The notes below the pieces were generated by a model that did not search any database, was not told the origin of the DNA, and was given only the letters and a program-made list of their open reading frames with translations. Both the position numbers and the translations under genes were made by a program. 47,342 nucleotides of DNA from Flavimaribacter sp039888615 (GTDB lineage: Bacteria; Pseudomonadota; Alphaproteobacteria; Rhizobiales; Rhizobiaceae). This document shows, in pieces, positions 17,293-25,854 of this stretch (position 1 is its first letter; each line of letters begins with the position of its first letter). The stretch is from NCBI GenBank assembly GCA_039888615.1, contig JBDQQS010000027.1. One strand, given 5' to 3'.

Positions 17293-17738
17293 AAACCGCG
17301 ATGGACCTGAAGGCCCATCAAGGGCGGGAACTAGGCCATTCCGAATGGACGCCGATCGATCAATCCATGCTCGACCGGTTTGCTGAACTCACCGGCGACG
17401 ACCACTGGATCCATGTCGATCCGGACCGGGCGACCAGCGAGATGCCCGGCGGCAAAACGATCGCTCACGGCCTCCTGGTCCTCGGTATGGGACCGGGACT
17501 GCAGAGGCAGATCTATACCGTCCGCAAACGTGGTCGCGGCCTGAATTACGGATACGACAAGCTGCGTTTCGTCTCGCCTGTACCGGTCAATGCGCGCGTC
17601 AGGCTGTCCCTGAAACTGTTGTCGGCAGAGCCCCATTCGCTCGGAACACGCATTACGACGCAACAGACTTTCGAGATCGAGAATAAGGAAAAGCCGGCGC
17701 TGGTGGCTGAACACATTCTGCTCATAACCAATCCGTGA
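17280..17738 (+). CDS. MaoC-like (R)-specific enoyl-CoA hydratase
   Basis: This 152-residue single hot-dog domain contains FAELTGDDHWIHVDPDRA, with the catalytic Asp/His pair of the R-hydratase motif, followed by GKTIAHGLLVLGMGPGL. The family hydrates trans-2-enoyl-CoA to (R)-3-hydroxyacyl-CoA. The ATG at 17280 lies inside the end of the TRAP gene and has GGTGGAG upstream, so the two are translationally coupled. A longer upstream frame reads antifamily sequence and is rejected. The next gene is an acyl-CoA ligase, so this enzyme probably acts on a CoA ester made in the same operon. Confidence 0.85.
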   Translation: MVEVETAMDLKAHQGRELGHSEWTPIDQSMLDRFAELTGDDHWIHVDPDRATSEMPGGKTIAHGLLVLGMGPGLQRQIYTVRKRGRGLNYGYDKLRFVSPVPVNARVRLSLKLLSAEPHSLGTRITTQQTFEIENKEKPALVAEHILLITNP

Positions 17739-17748
17739 GGGCGGCGGC

Positions 17749-19278
17749 ATGAGGCCTCAAAACGAAACAATCCTGGGCGCGCTGTTCGATCGCGCCCGCT
17801 GTTCTGCCGACGACCCAGCTCTGACGGTTGGACAAGATACGCTGAGCTGGGGCCGGCTCGCGGACAGCATTGCCCGCTTTGCCAGCAGCGCGCGGGCGAA
17901 CGGCGTCGCGCCTGGACAACGCATCGGCATTCTGTCCGGCAACTCCGTCGAGGCGGTCGTCGCCTATCTCGGGAGCATTGCAGCGAACTGTATCGCCGTG
18001 CCTCTGCCCGCGTCGTTGCTTCGCCGCGATCTTGCGGTCCTGATCGAGGACTGCTCGCCCGCCATGCTGGTTGCGAACGCGTCCGGAGAATCGGCGCTGG
18101 AAGGCCTTTACGACGCGCCGGTGATCTCTACCCAGAGCGAGCCTGCCGCCCCACACAGTTTCGAAGCCTTTCTGTCTGCAGGCGATCCGGGCGCACAACC
18201 GCTTACAATGGATCCGGAAAGCGGTTTCAACATCATATACAGCTCCGGAACGACAGGGCGGCCGAAGGGCATCGTCCACGACCACAGCATGCGCAACCGC
18301 CAGGCGGCGCGCCGGGTGTTCGACATCGGGCCAGACAGCGTTATGCTGTTGTCCACGCCAATCTATTCCAACACCACGCTCATGCCGCTTCTGGCAGGCC
18401 TCAGCCACGGCGCCCATGTCGTCGTTATGCAGAAGTTCGATGTCGAGGGATATCTCGACCTCGCCGAACGCTCGAAGGCCACACACACCATGCTGGTGCC
18501 GGTGCAGTATCAGCGGATTCTGGCTTCGCCCGGTTTCGACGATCGTGACCTGTCGTCCTTCAAGGTCAAGCAGAGCACCAGCGCGCCGATGCCCATTGCA
18601 GTCAAACAGGACATTATGGAACGATGGCCCGGACGCTTCGTGGAGGTCTATGGCCTGACAGAAGGCGGCGTGACACTCATGCTCGACGCCACTCGCTACC
18701 CCGAAAAGTTGCAGACCGTTGGCCGGCCGGCGCCTGACAACGACATTCGCGTCATCGGTGAAAATGGCGAGCTTTTGCCGGCCGGACAGATCGGCGAGTT
18801 GATCGGCCGATCGCCTTTCATGATGAGCGGGTACTGGAACCGGCCCGATGCGACGGCCGCCCTTCAATGGCGTGCGCCGGACGGCGAAATCTATTTCCGG
18901 TCCGGTGATCTCGGATCGTTCGACGAAGAAGGTTTTGTGACATTGCAGGGCCGCAAGAAGGACATGATCATTTCCGGCGGCTTCAACATCTATCCCGGCG
19001 ATCTGGAAAGCGTATTGCTCCTGCATCCCGACGTCGCGGAAGCGGCGATTGTCGGAGCCGCCAGCGACCGGTGGGGCGAAACGCCATTTGGCTTCGTCGT
19101 GCCTCGAACAGACAGCCGGATCGACGCTGACGCTCTGCGGGAATGGGCGAATGAGAGACTCGGCCGCATGCAGAAGATTGCTGGCATCGCGTTGCGGAAA
19201 GAACTACCACGATCGTCGATCGGCAAGATATTGAAACAGGAGCTGGCGCGTGATCCCGCGCTCAGACAGGTGCAATGA
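17749..19278 (+). CDS. acyl-CoA synthetase / AMP-dependent ligase
   Basis: This 509-residue ANL-superfamily enzyme should activate a carboxylic acid with ATP and CoA. The P-loop-like motif YSSGTTGRPKGI is at 164-175, VYGLTEGG follows in the middle, and the C-terminal part has YFRSGDLGSFDEEGFVTLQGRKKDMIISGGFNIYP. The catalytic lysine is in RSSIGKILKQEL. It lies ten bases after the MaoC gene and its stop overlaps the start of the SDR gene (ATGA). The acid it activates is unknown. Its presence means module A runs at least partly through CoA thioesters. Confidence 0.9.
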   Translation: MRPQNETILGALFDRARCSADDPALTVGQDTLSWGRLADSIARFASSARANGVAPGQRIGILSGNSVEAVVAYLGSIAANCIAVPLPASLLRRDLAVLIEDCSPAMLVANASGESALEGLYDAPVISTQSEPAAPHSFEAFLSAGDPGAQPLTMDPESGFNIIYSSGTTGRPKGIVHDHSMRNRQAARRVFDIGPDSVMLLSTPIYSNTTLMPLLAGLSHGAHVVVMQKFDVEGYLDLAERSKATHTMLVPVQYQRILASPGFDDRDLSSFKVKQSTSAPMPIAVKQDIMERWPGRFVEVYGLTEGGVTLMLDATRYPEKLQTVGRPAPDNDIRVIGENGELLPAGQIGELIGRSPFMMSGYWNRPDATAALQWRAPDGEIYFRSGDLGSFDEEGFVTLQGRKKDMIISGGFNIYPGDLESVLLLHPDVAEAAIVGAASDRWGETPFGFVVPRTDSRIDADALREWANERLGRMQKIAGIALRKELPRSSIGKILKQELARDPALRQVQ

Positions 19279-20024
19279 GTTATTCGCTTGAGGGCAAACG
19301 CGTTGTCGTAACAGGCGGCGCAAGCGGCATTGGCGCGGCGACGGCGCAGCTCTTTGCAGCGCATGGCGCGCGGATTGCGCTTGGATATCACTCGGACGCC
19401 GGCAAGGCGGAAGCGATGGCCGCGAGCCTGGCCGGAAACGGCCATTTCGCCATCCGCATGAAGATCGACGACGCCGGAAGCCTTGCGGAGGCAGCCAAAG
19501 CGATAGGTTCAAAGTTCGGAGAGGTCGATGTGCTCATCAATTCGGCCGGCCGGACGGTTCCTGTTCCCGCCGCGAATCTCGACGATCTGACGGACGAACT
19601 TTTTGACGAGATCACGCGGGTCAATCTGCGTGGGCCTTTTGCGGTCATCCGGACACTCGCGCCACTGTTGAAGGCCGCGCCGCAAGCGGCGGTGATCAAT
19701 ATCGGTTCCGTAGCGGCGACGACCGGGACCGGCAGCAACCTCGCCTACTGCGCATCCAAGGCCGGCGTTCACACACTGACCATTGCTCTAGCGAAGGTCA
19801 TGGGGCCGTCGGTCCGCGTCATGACTGTTTCGCCCGGCGCCGTCGACACCGAATTCGTAAAGGGTCGTGCACCAGGCGCGCTGGAAAAGATCGCAGCCAA
19901 TACGCCACTCAAGAAAGTCACCGACGTTGGCGCCGTCGCTGACGCCGTCTATTCCTGCGTCGTTCATCTGACCAGTTCAACCGGCGTCGAGATCATTGTC
20001 GACGAGGGTCGACACCTACCGTGA
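19275..20024 (+). CDS. SDR-family oxidoreductase
   Basis: This classical short-chain dehydrogenase of 249 residues has TGGASGIG (13-20, NAD(P) binding), S145 in NIGSVA, and Y158 and K162 in YCASK, so the catalytic triad is complete. C-terminal residues follow the 3-oxoacyl-ACP/CoA reductase pattern. The start overlaps the stop of the acyl-CoA ligase gene. In the order ligase, hydratase, dehydrogenase it may oxidise the 3-hydroxyacyl-CoA. It ends eight bases before the converging second MaoC gene. Confidence 0.87.
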   Translation: MSYSLEGKRVVVTGGASGIGAATAQLFAAHGARIALGYHSDAGKAEAMAASLAGNGHFAIRMKIDDAGSLAEAAKAIGSKFGEVDVLINSAGRTVPVPAANLDDLTDELFDEITRVNLRGPFAVIRTLAPLLKAAPQAAVINIGSVAATTGTGSNLAYCASKAGVHTLTIALAKVMGPSVRVMTVSPGAVDTEFVKGRAPGALEKIAANTPLKKVTDVGAVADAVYSCVVHLTSSTGVEIIVDEGRHLP

Positions 20025-20032
20025 GAGACAGG

Positions 20033-20488
20033 TTAATCGGTCTTGCGGGTCGGAACCTGACCTGACGAAATCAAGGAGAGAACGACCTCGTCGTTCTGGT
20101 TCCTGACCTCCACCCTGGTCCTAATGACTCCGCGGTCGGGCCTGGATTTGGAGCGCCGCGTTTCGACGACTTCACGAGTCACCTGAAGCACATCGCCAGG
20201 CTTGACCACCTGTCGCCATCGCAGTTCGTCCACGCCAAGGCCGACCATCGGGGTATCGCCGTAGCCTCCATCCTCGATGAAGAGACGCAGGGAGAGCGCC
20301 GCGATCTGCCAGCCGCTGGCAATCACGGTTCCGAAGCGACCCTTTGCGGCTGCGGCGGGATCCGTATGGATTGGCTGAGGATCGTTGACTTTCGCAAATG
20401 CGATGATGTCTTCTTCCGTGATGGCCTCCGTGCGGCTCGTCCAGGTTTCACCAACCTCGAAATCCTCGAAGAGGCGTGTCTGCGCCAT
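20033..20488 (-). CDS. second MaoC-like dehydratase
   Basis: This 151-residue hot-dog protein contains FAKVNDPQPIHTDPAAA (catalytic Asp/His region), VIASGWQIAALSLRLF and VDELRWRQVVKPGDVL. This pattern is nearer to the mesaconyl-CoA/itaconyl-CoA hydratase and MaoC-C type than to the MaoC protein at 17280. It lies downstream of the TAXI binding-protein gene on the same strand, separated by a strong hairpin, so it is probably made at a lower level than the binding protein. Two different MaoC enzymes in one module suggest two hydration steps or stereochemistries. Confidence 0.83.
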   Translation of the reverse strand: MAQTRLFEDFEVGETWTSRTEAITEEDIIAFAKVNDPQPIHTDPAAAAKGRFGTVIASGWQIAALSLRLFIEDGGYGDTPMVGLGVDELRWRQVVKPGDVLQVTREVVETRRSKSRPDRGVIRTRVEVRNQNDEVVLSLISSGQVPTRKTD

Positions 20489-20524
20489 TCATGTCTCCCT
20501 GTTGTTTGCCGCTTTGGCTGAATA

Positions 20525-20553
20525 ATTATGGCGGGGAAAGACCCCGCCATAAT
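20525..20553 (-). terminator. strong hairpin between binding-protein and MaoC genes
   Basis: ATTATGGCGGGG, loop AAAGA, CCCCGCCATAAT make a perfect 12-bp stem. It lies after the stop of the TAXI binding protein and before the start of the MaoC gene, both read leftward. On the - strand the downstream tract is weakly U-rich. It may be a partial terminator or an mRNA 3' stabiliser that raises binding-protein output relative to MaoC, a common arrangement in transport operons. Confidence 0.65.
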
Positions 20554-20598
20554 CGCATTTTTCATGATTGGTCGGGCAGCAGCGCTGCCAGATATGCG

Positions 20599-21732
20599 TC
20601 AGTTGTAGGTCGGCAGGCCCGCGTCTTCGAGTGTCTTGGTCCTTGTTTCGGACCATTTCTCGCTGCGTTCGCCCTCGGGAAGGCCTTCCCAGGCGCTCTG
20701 CAGAATGTCCTGGCGCTTGATCAGAGCTTCGTTGTGCTCCGTGTCGGCGTCGGTCCACAGTCCCTTTTCTTTCCAGTAGCGAACGGCGCCGGCATGATAG
20801 GGGGCATTCCACTGGAAGTTCTGACGGTCGGCTGCCCAGCCGACAAGGCTCGGCTCGGCGGTTACGAATTCATCGTACTGCAAGTCAATCGCCTTTGTGA
20901 GATTGTAGATCATGTCCTCGTCCTGATCCGGATAGGCGAGCAGAACCGGGAACGGGAAACCGGCGCATTCAACCGACTTGTCCTTCGACATGTTCGCTCC
21001 GGCGGTGCCGACGCGCGGTGCGAATTGCGGCTTGATCATGCGCAGCTTTTCCCAGCCTTCCTTGTCGGAAGCAGGCAACGCCAACCAGTTGAGACCGGAC
21101 GGCGAAGCTGCAGCCTGGGTCGCGAAGGACACGGTCGTCAATGTCGTGATCGCGTCGACCTGGCCATTGAGAAACGCCTCCCAGGAACCGGCGAAACTCG
21201 GAACGTCGACCTTTTCGACGTCGTCCCATGTCAGGCCGTAGAATGCGAGGAAGGCTGCGACGTTTGCCTGCAGCGCCGGAGATCCGACCACCCACCCGAG
21301 GCGCTTGCCGCGCAGATCGTCGGGACCGTTGACCGTCAGATCGCCCTGCAGGGCGAGCGTGAAGCAGTTGTCGGAGTTTGCGCCGTAGAGCATCTGAAGT
21401 TGCTGCGGACCCAGTTGCGGGTCGGCGAAGGCGACTGTCCCTTCAACGGCGTTGAAGGATTCCGAACCGAGGAGCGCAAAATCGACCCGCCCCTGCTTGA
21501 CCGGAAGAACGCGCGCAACATCGCTCGTCGCCGGAAGCACACGCAGGTTGGTCGAATAGGCGTCGCTCAATGCGGCGCCGATCGCGACGGCCTGGACATA
21601 GCCCGACGATCCAACGTCATAGGATGTCCAGGACACCGTGGACGGCAGTTCAATTTCCTGGGCCACCGCATCCGCGAAAGCCGATCCGGCAAAAAGCATT
21701 GCGCCTGCCAGTAATGCATGAACAGTCTTCAT
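20599..21732 (-). CDS. TAXI-family TRAP substrate-binding protein
   Basis: This 377-residue periplasmic protein has a Sec signal peptide (MKTVHALLAGAMLFAGSAFADAVAQ, cleavage after AVA or nearby). The TAXI pattern follows: SWTSYDVGSSGYVQAVAIGAALSDA at the mature N-terminus and KQGRVDFALLGSE, then LRGKRLGWV. It should bind the imported organic acid and pass it to the fused TRAP permease at 15301. GGGAGG lies upstream of the ATG at 21732; a frame starting at 21843 would cross the operator and is rejected. The gene is separated from its permease by four genes and is read from its own promoter with IclR-like site 3. Confidence 0.88.
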   Translation of the reverse strand: MKTVHALLAGAMLFAGSAFADAVAQEIELPSTVSWTSYDVGSSGYVQAVAIGAALSDAYSTNLRVLPATSDVARVLPVKQGRVDFALLGSESFNAVEGTVAFADPQLGPQQLQMLYGANSDNCFTLALQGDLTVNGPDDLRGKRLGWVVGSPALQANVAAFLAFYGLTWDDVEKVDVPSFAGSWEAFLNGQVDAITTLTTVSFATQAAASPSGLNWLALPASDKEGWEKLRMIKPQFAPRVGTAGANMSKDKSVECAGFPFPVLLAYPDQDEDMIYNLTKAIDLQYDEFVTAEPSLVGWAADRQNFQWNAPYHAGAVRYWKEKGLWTDADTEHNEALIKRQDILQSAWEGLPEGERSEKWSETRTKTLEDAGLPTYN

Positions 21733-21832
21733 ACTAATCCTCCCTTTAATACGTGCAGCGTAAGTAACCGCATTATTCAGAAGCGGATCGTAGAGTGATT
21801 GGACAGGAGGTGTAATCCCTGATTGGCCGGCG

Positions 21833-21847
21833 TTCCGCATCACGAAA
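21833..21847 (+). promoter_or_regulatory. IclR-like operator, copy 3
   Basis: TTCCGCATCACGAAA on the + strand, 100 bases upstream of the TAXI binding-protein start codon. It is one base different from copy 2. It lies between that gene and the recQ 5' remnant, at the right edge of module A. Confidence 0.7.
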
Positions 21848-21864
21848 CGCTCTGCGCCAGACGG

Positions 21865-21990
21865 CTAAACGGCGAGAACATTTCGGCCTTCCAACAGCCT
21901 GTTCACGATTTCTTCTTTCCCCGGCCGGAAGCGATCGAAGCCGAAGGTCTCTTGAAGAACTCTTGCTGCTGTATTCTGATAATTGAACAT
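21865..21990 (-). pseudogene. recQ: recQ 5'-end remnant
   Basis: Read on the - strand from ATG at 21988-21990, the 41-residue frame gives RVLQETFGFDRFRPGKEE then IVNRLLEGRNVLAV and a TAG at 21865-21867. The intact RecQ at 5555-7393 has VLKETFGFDSFRPGQEEIV, DRLLGGRNVLAV and then MPTGAGKS at the same place. The similarity stops exactly before Walker A, so this is a truncated copy of a recQ start. The DNA is clearly related but not identical to the intact gene, so it is not a fresh duplication. It lies in the same orientation on the far side of the ~14-kb module A. Confidence 0.82.
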
Positions 21991-22058
21991 TTGAAAATCA
22001 GAAGACGGCACTGTAAACTTAACGAATACCGGTCAAGAATTTCGCCCTCCGCTTTCGG

Positions 22059-22775
22059 TTATGCGGTTTGCAGGCGAGCGACCTCACTCCACATTTGTAT
22101 GGCTGCGATTCTCAGTTCACGGTGATGATGGGACGGGATATCGTGGCGTGGAATGTGGAAGAGATTTGCGACCGGGTCATTGATGGAGACGAATCGCTGG
22201 AGATGTCGAGCTGACTTGAAGCCCTTCATGATGCGCTCTCGCCGTCGTGTAGGCTGATGTGAATTCTCCGCCCGGTTGTTGAGGCCTTTGTGTGAACGAT
22301 GCTCGACGCCGGGCATGATCTCTCGCTTGGCAGCGCCGTAGGATCGCAGTTTGTCGGTGATCATCACACGGGGTGCTTGACCCTGTTCTTTCAGAAGTTT
22401 TCGCATCAGACGTTTGGCGGTTTTGGTATTACGGTGGCTCTGCACCAGCACATCGAGAACGAAGTCATCCTGGTCGATGGCCCGCCAAAGCCAGTGCTTC
22501 TTGCCGCCGATCGAGATGACGACTTCATCGAGATGCCATTTGTCGCCAAGCTTTCCGGCTGACCGGCGCCGGATTTCATTGGCAAAATGGCGACCAAATT
22601 TCTCGACCCAAAGGCGGACTGTCTGGTGCGAGACAATGATCCCACGCGCCGCCAGTAAGTCTTCGACTATCCGCAGAGTGAGCGGAAAACGAAGATAGAG
22701 TCAGACGGCCTGGGCAATCACTTCAGCCGGGAACCGGTGGCGGCGATAAAGGGGATTACGAGGGGTTTGGGTCAT
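22059..22775 (-). pseudogene. IS6-family transposase with a nonsense codon
   Basis: From ATG at 22775 the frame encodes 238 codons, the usual size for IS6/IS26-type transposases, but codon 25 is TGA (22701-22703), where the family has a Trp (VIAQAV-stop-LYLRFPLTLRIVEDLL). The rest is intact: DKWHLDEVVISIGGKKHWLWRAIDQ (first catalytic Asp region), VLVQSHRNTKTAKRLMRKLL, MITDKLRSYGAAKREI (second Asp) and NNRAENSHQPTRRRER (Glu). The next in-frame start would omit the helix-turn-helix. I could not identify clear terminal repeats. Confidence 0.82.
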
Positions 22776-22816
22776 ACCGTAAAATCGCACAGGCTAATCG
22801 CCGCCCGGTTAACGTT

Positions 22817-23158
22817 ACGATGCCCGTCAATGTGCTGGAACAGGAAAAAGCCCAGGGCAAGGCGGGACAGATCGCCAAACGACTTGTCCATTCCGATCTC
22901 GTCATCCTCGACGAGCTGGGCTTCGCGCCGCTCTCCAAGACCGGTGCGGAATTGCTGTTCGAGTTAATCTCGCAACGCTATGAACGGGGCGCCACACTGA
23001 TCACCAGCAACCTACCGTTTGAGGAATGGACCGAAACGCTCGGATCTGAGCGTCTGACCGGCGCGCTGCTGGATCGCGTCACCCACCACGTCAGCATGCT
23101 TGAGATGAATGGCGACAGCTATCGTCTCGCCCAAAGCCGTGACCGAAAGGCCGGCTGA
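22817..23158 (+). pseudogene. istB: IS21-family istB C-terminal fragment
   Basis: About 113 residues of the IS21 helper ATPase IstB remain: VNVLEQEKAQGKAGQIAKRL, then SDLVILDELGFAPLSKTG (Walker B), LITSNLPFEEW and LTGALLDRVTHHVSMLEMNGDSYR, ending at TGA 23156-23158. The N-terminal half with Walker A is missing and the IS6 pseudogene abuts the break, so the IS6 insertion probably removed it. A hairpin-like AGCCC...GGGCT follows the stop. Confidence 0.82.
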
Positions 23159-23202
23159 AGCCCTCTCGGAAAATGCATGGGCTTTCAGATGACCGAACAA
23201 AC

Positions 23203-24444
23203 CTATAGCGCCGGTAGCTTCTCCGCTTCCATCTGCTCATATTGCCGCTGTACGTCGACCGCATAATCGCGCGTCAACGGAGCCGCATCGCGTGTGCGGG
23301 ACAATTGCATGTGAAAGACGAGTTGCGACCCGGTGCGGAACATGGCCTCGGCGGAGATGAGATAAAACTCCCACATGCGTGCAAAGCGTTTGTCGTACAT
23401 TTCCTCCACTTCTGCGCGGTTTTCCTGAAACCTTCGCTCCCAGTGCGCCAGGGTATTGGCATAGTGAACACGCAGGAATTCCAGATCGAGACACCAAAGA
23501 GAATTGCGCTCCACGCTTTCAAAAACTTCCGACAGGGCCGGCGAATACGCGCCTGGAAAAATATACTTGCGCAAGAACTTGCTGGCCATGCCCGGCGGGC
23601 TCATGTGGCCAATGGAGTGAATGAGCGCCAGACCATCATCCGGCATCAGGTCGTTCAACTTTTCAAAGAACTCGTCATAGTGACTGACGCCCACATGCTC
23701 GAACATCCCCACCGAGACAACGCGGTCGAATTTCTCCGTCACCTCGCGATAGTCCTGCAAGCGGAACTCGACGCGGTCTGACAGCCCCATTTCCCTGGCC
23801 CGCTCGGTTGCCAGTTTCTGTTGCTCGGTCGAAAGCGTGACCCCGACAACGTTCACGTCTTCCATCGATGCCAGATAAAGCGCCATGTCGCCCCAGCCGC
23901 AGCCGATATCGAGCACCTTTTGACCCGGCATCAGATTCAGCTTGGCAGCGATCAAGCGCAATTTGTTGCGTTGCGCCTGCTCCAGCGAATCATTGTCGGA
24001 GATGAAATAGCCGCAAGAATAAAGCATGTTCTTGTCGAGGAAGAGTTTGTAGAAATCGTTGCCGAGATCGTAGTGATGGGCGACGTTTTGCTGCGCTTGG
24101 CCAACCTTGTTCGATTGCTGCCTGCGTCGTGTCAGCATGGTGATCTTGCGGATGACCTTTTGCAAAGGATAGGCGGCGAGCGACAGGCGGTTGATCGAAA
24201 ACAGATGAAGAAAATCGCGCAGGCTCGACCCTTCTTCAAACGTCATGGTGCCGTCCATATAGGCCTCAGCCGCCGCAATTTCGGACTTGAACACCAGGTC
24301 GCGGTATAGCTTTTTGTCGGTCAGCCGCATGACGACCTTCGGCCCCGGCCTGCCTTCAAAGACATGCCGCTTGCCATCGGCATCAATGACCTCCAGCCGT
24401 CCGGTCTGGATGAAGGTTTTCATCATGTGTGAGAGTGGAAACAT
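23203..24444 (-). CDS. cfa: cyclopropane-fatty-acyl-phospholipid synthase
   Basis: This 413-residue enzyme transfers a methylene from S-adenosylmethionine to the double bond of unsaturated fatty acids in membrane phospholipids. After an N-terminal lipid-binding part comes VAHHYDLGNDFYKLFLDKNMLYSCGYF (active-site region) and the SAM motif VLDIGCGWGDMALYLA. FEHVGVSHYDEFF and the C-terminal CLDLEFLRVHYANTLAHWERRF follow, all typical of Cfa. The length is normal. It appears to be resident DNA between two zones of IS debris. Start 24444 is the longest plausible one; an ATG six codons in is possible. Confidence 0.93.
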   Translation of the reverse strand: MFPLSHMMKTFIQTGRLEVIDADGKRHVFEGRPGPKVVMRLTDKKLYRDLVFKSEIAAAEAYMDGTMTFEEGSSLRDFLHLFSINRLSLAAYPLQKVIRKITMLTRRRQQSNKVGQAQQNVAHHYDLGNDFYKLFLDKNMLYSCGYFISDNDSLEQAQRNKLRLIAAKLNLMPGQKVLDIGCGWGDMALYLASMEDVNVVGVTLSTEQQKLATERAREMGLSDRVEFRLQDYREVTEKFDRVVSVGMFEHVGVSHYDEFFEKLNDLMPDDGLALIHSIGHMSPPGMASKFLRKYIFPGAYSPALSEVFESVERNSLWCLDLEFLRVHYANTLAHWERRFQENRAEVEEMYDKRFARMWEFYLISAEAMFRTGSQLVFHMQLSRTRDAAPLTRDYAVDVQRQYEQMEAEKLPAL

Positions 24445-25060
24445 TTACCGTTGCTTTCGCTCGATCAACTCGCGAGTGATCTTGATGGTATATAACAAAA
24501 AAAGCTGCGAGCAACGGTAGGCTCACCCCCATGCCGGAAATTTCCGTAGACGGAGGTTCGTCGACTTCAGGACAAAGGCAGGCGATGACCAAGGGCACAA
24601 TAAGCGGCGTTGCATTCCTGTAGTGAGCATTGCTGATGCCCGTATCCAGCGATGCGAAAACGGTATGCACAAACATCGCGGATGCAGATGAAGGTAAAAT
24701 ATTGTTGGATGAGGGTGATTGCAGGACACGAGTAACCCCTGCATCGACTTTCAACTAAGCAATATTCCAACTGGGTCTGCATTGGATAGAACGCAAATCG
24801 AGCATACTGCAAGGTAGCGATCGATGCGGCCGAGAACGCAATTCATCCGCTCACATCATCCAGACCGCGAAACCGCTCCTCGTCCTGCCTATTCCCGGAA
24901 ACAGGGACATGGCACTTGATGGAGGCGCGGCGCCCCGACAAGAGATCTAGGGCGAGTCGGTCTTTATAATTCCGTTTCCGAGCCGCCAACTACACGGTAA
25001 GGTTAGGCACGTTGTGGAAGTCATCATATCGAAGAAATCGCCAGTAGCCGCCAACTCATA
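24445..25060. other. gene-poor region with no recognised gene
   Basis: About 600 bases hold only short frames. A - strand frame ending in the cfa start region has a hydrophobic segment (ATPLIVPLVIACL and VSLPLLAAFFVIY) and could be the tail of a lost membrane protein, but no family is recognised and no ribosome site is seen. I see no tRNA, IS end or repeat here. Confidence 0.35.
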
Positions 25061-25372
25061 TTGGCAAAACTCTGTGCTAAAGCACTTCACCGCGCGATTG
25101 GAATCGTTCGGATTGATGAGGAAGTCAGAGGCTTCCTTGATGCCAAATGTCAGGAGCTTTCCCGGAAGGATGGTTCAAGTCCGTCAGGCAGCAGAATGGG
25201 CCGTACGATGCGGCGTGAAGGTGTTGCTTTGCGCGATGAGTACATCGAAAAGGACGAGGCCCTCGGCCTGTTCGTGTTAATGCTGCAGATTTTCTCGGAA
25301 GCAACCTACCAGGGAAGGGACTTCAACAAGCTGGTGGTTTTCGATGAAGCCCACAAGTACATAGCGCGGTGA
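25061..25372 (+). pseudogene. HerA/DUF87-like ATPase fragment
   Basis: The frame ending at TGA 25370-25372 contains EALGLFVLMLQIFSEATYQG and FNKLVVFDEAHKYIAR. LVVFDEAHKYI is the Walker B block of HerA-type DNA-translocating ATPases (DUF87/DUF853 group). Walker A and everything after DEAHKYI are missing, so this is a scar of a much larger gene. HerA-type proteins occur in DNA repair and in several phage-defence systems. It lies about 480 bases from the integrase, in a likely integration hot spot. Confidence 0.55.
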
Positions 25373-25854
25373 AAATCAAGTGCCGTCCTCGCATCACGCA
25401 GCATGGTGTCAGCACCAAGACAGCTATCGGACGAAAGTGATATCATTTTTTCCCAGTCTGCAGATTTCTGATTTAGGTCGCGAACGGGAAATCGCCACTC
25501 CGATCCAAGTAATTTTTAATCAAAGCAATATTTTAGCGAAGCCAATAACATAACAGCTATTCACCAAACCCACGCTCTCAACAGGTCCGGAGAATGCCGG
25601 CCCTCAGAGAACACTTCCGGGCCTTCTAACGCGGAGGTCAGTGAACATCTATCCGTCATATCACGCCCAAAATAACGGGAGAATCCGGCCTCAGCCGGAT
25701 CGAGAGACATATATTGCGAGAGTAGATGGCGGAGAGAGAGTCTGCCATAAATCGGCAGCATCCAGTCTCACTGAGGCTCACGGCTCTATAAATCACCACG
25801 TTTTTTCAATATATTGATTGTTACCTAACTCCTTTTTGGTATCATTCAATCTCA
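25373..25854. other. intergenic region upstream of the integrase
   Basis: About 480 AT-rich bases with short frames only. It should contain the integrase promoter. I see no clear att core, tRNA or operator. Confidence 0.4.

Noticed and set aside
21732..21843. Upstream extension of the TAXI binding protein to 21843
   Set aside because: It would place 37 residues before a clear signal peptide and run through the operator; GGGAGG supports the ATG at 21732.
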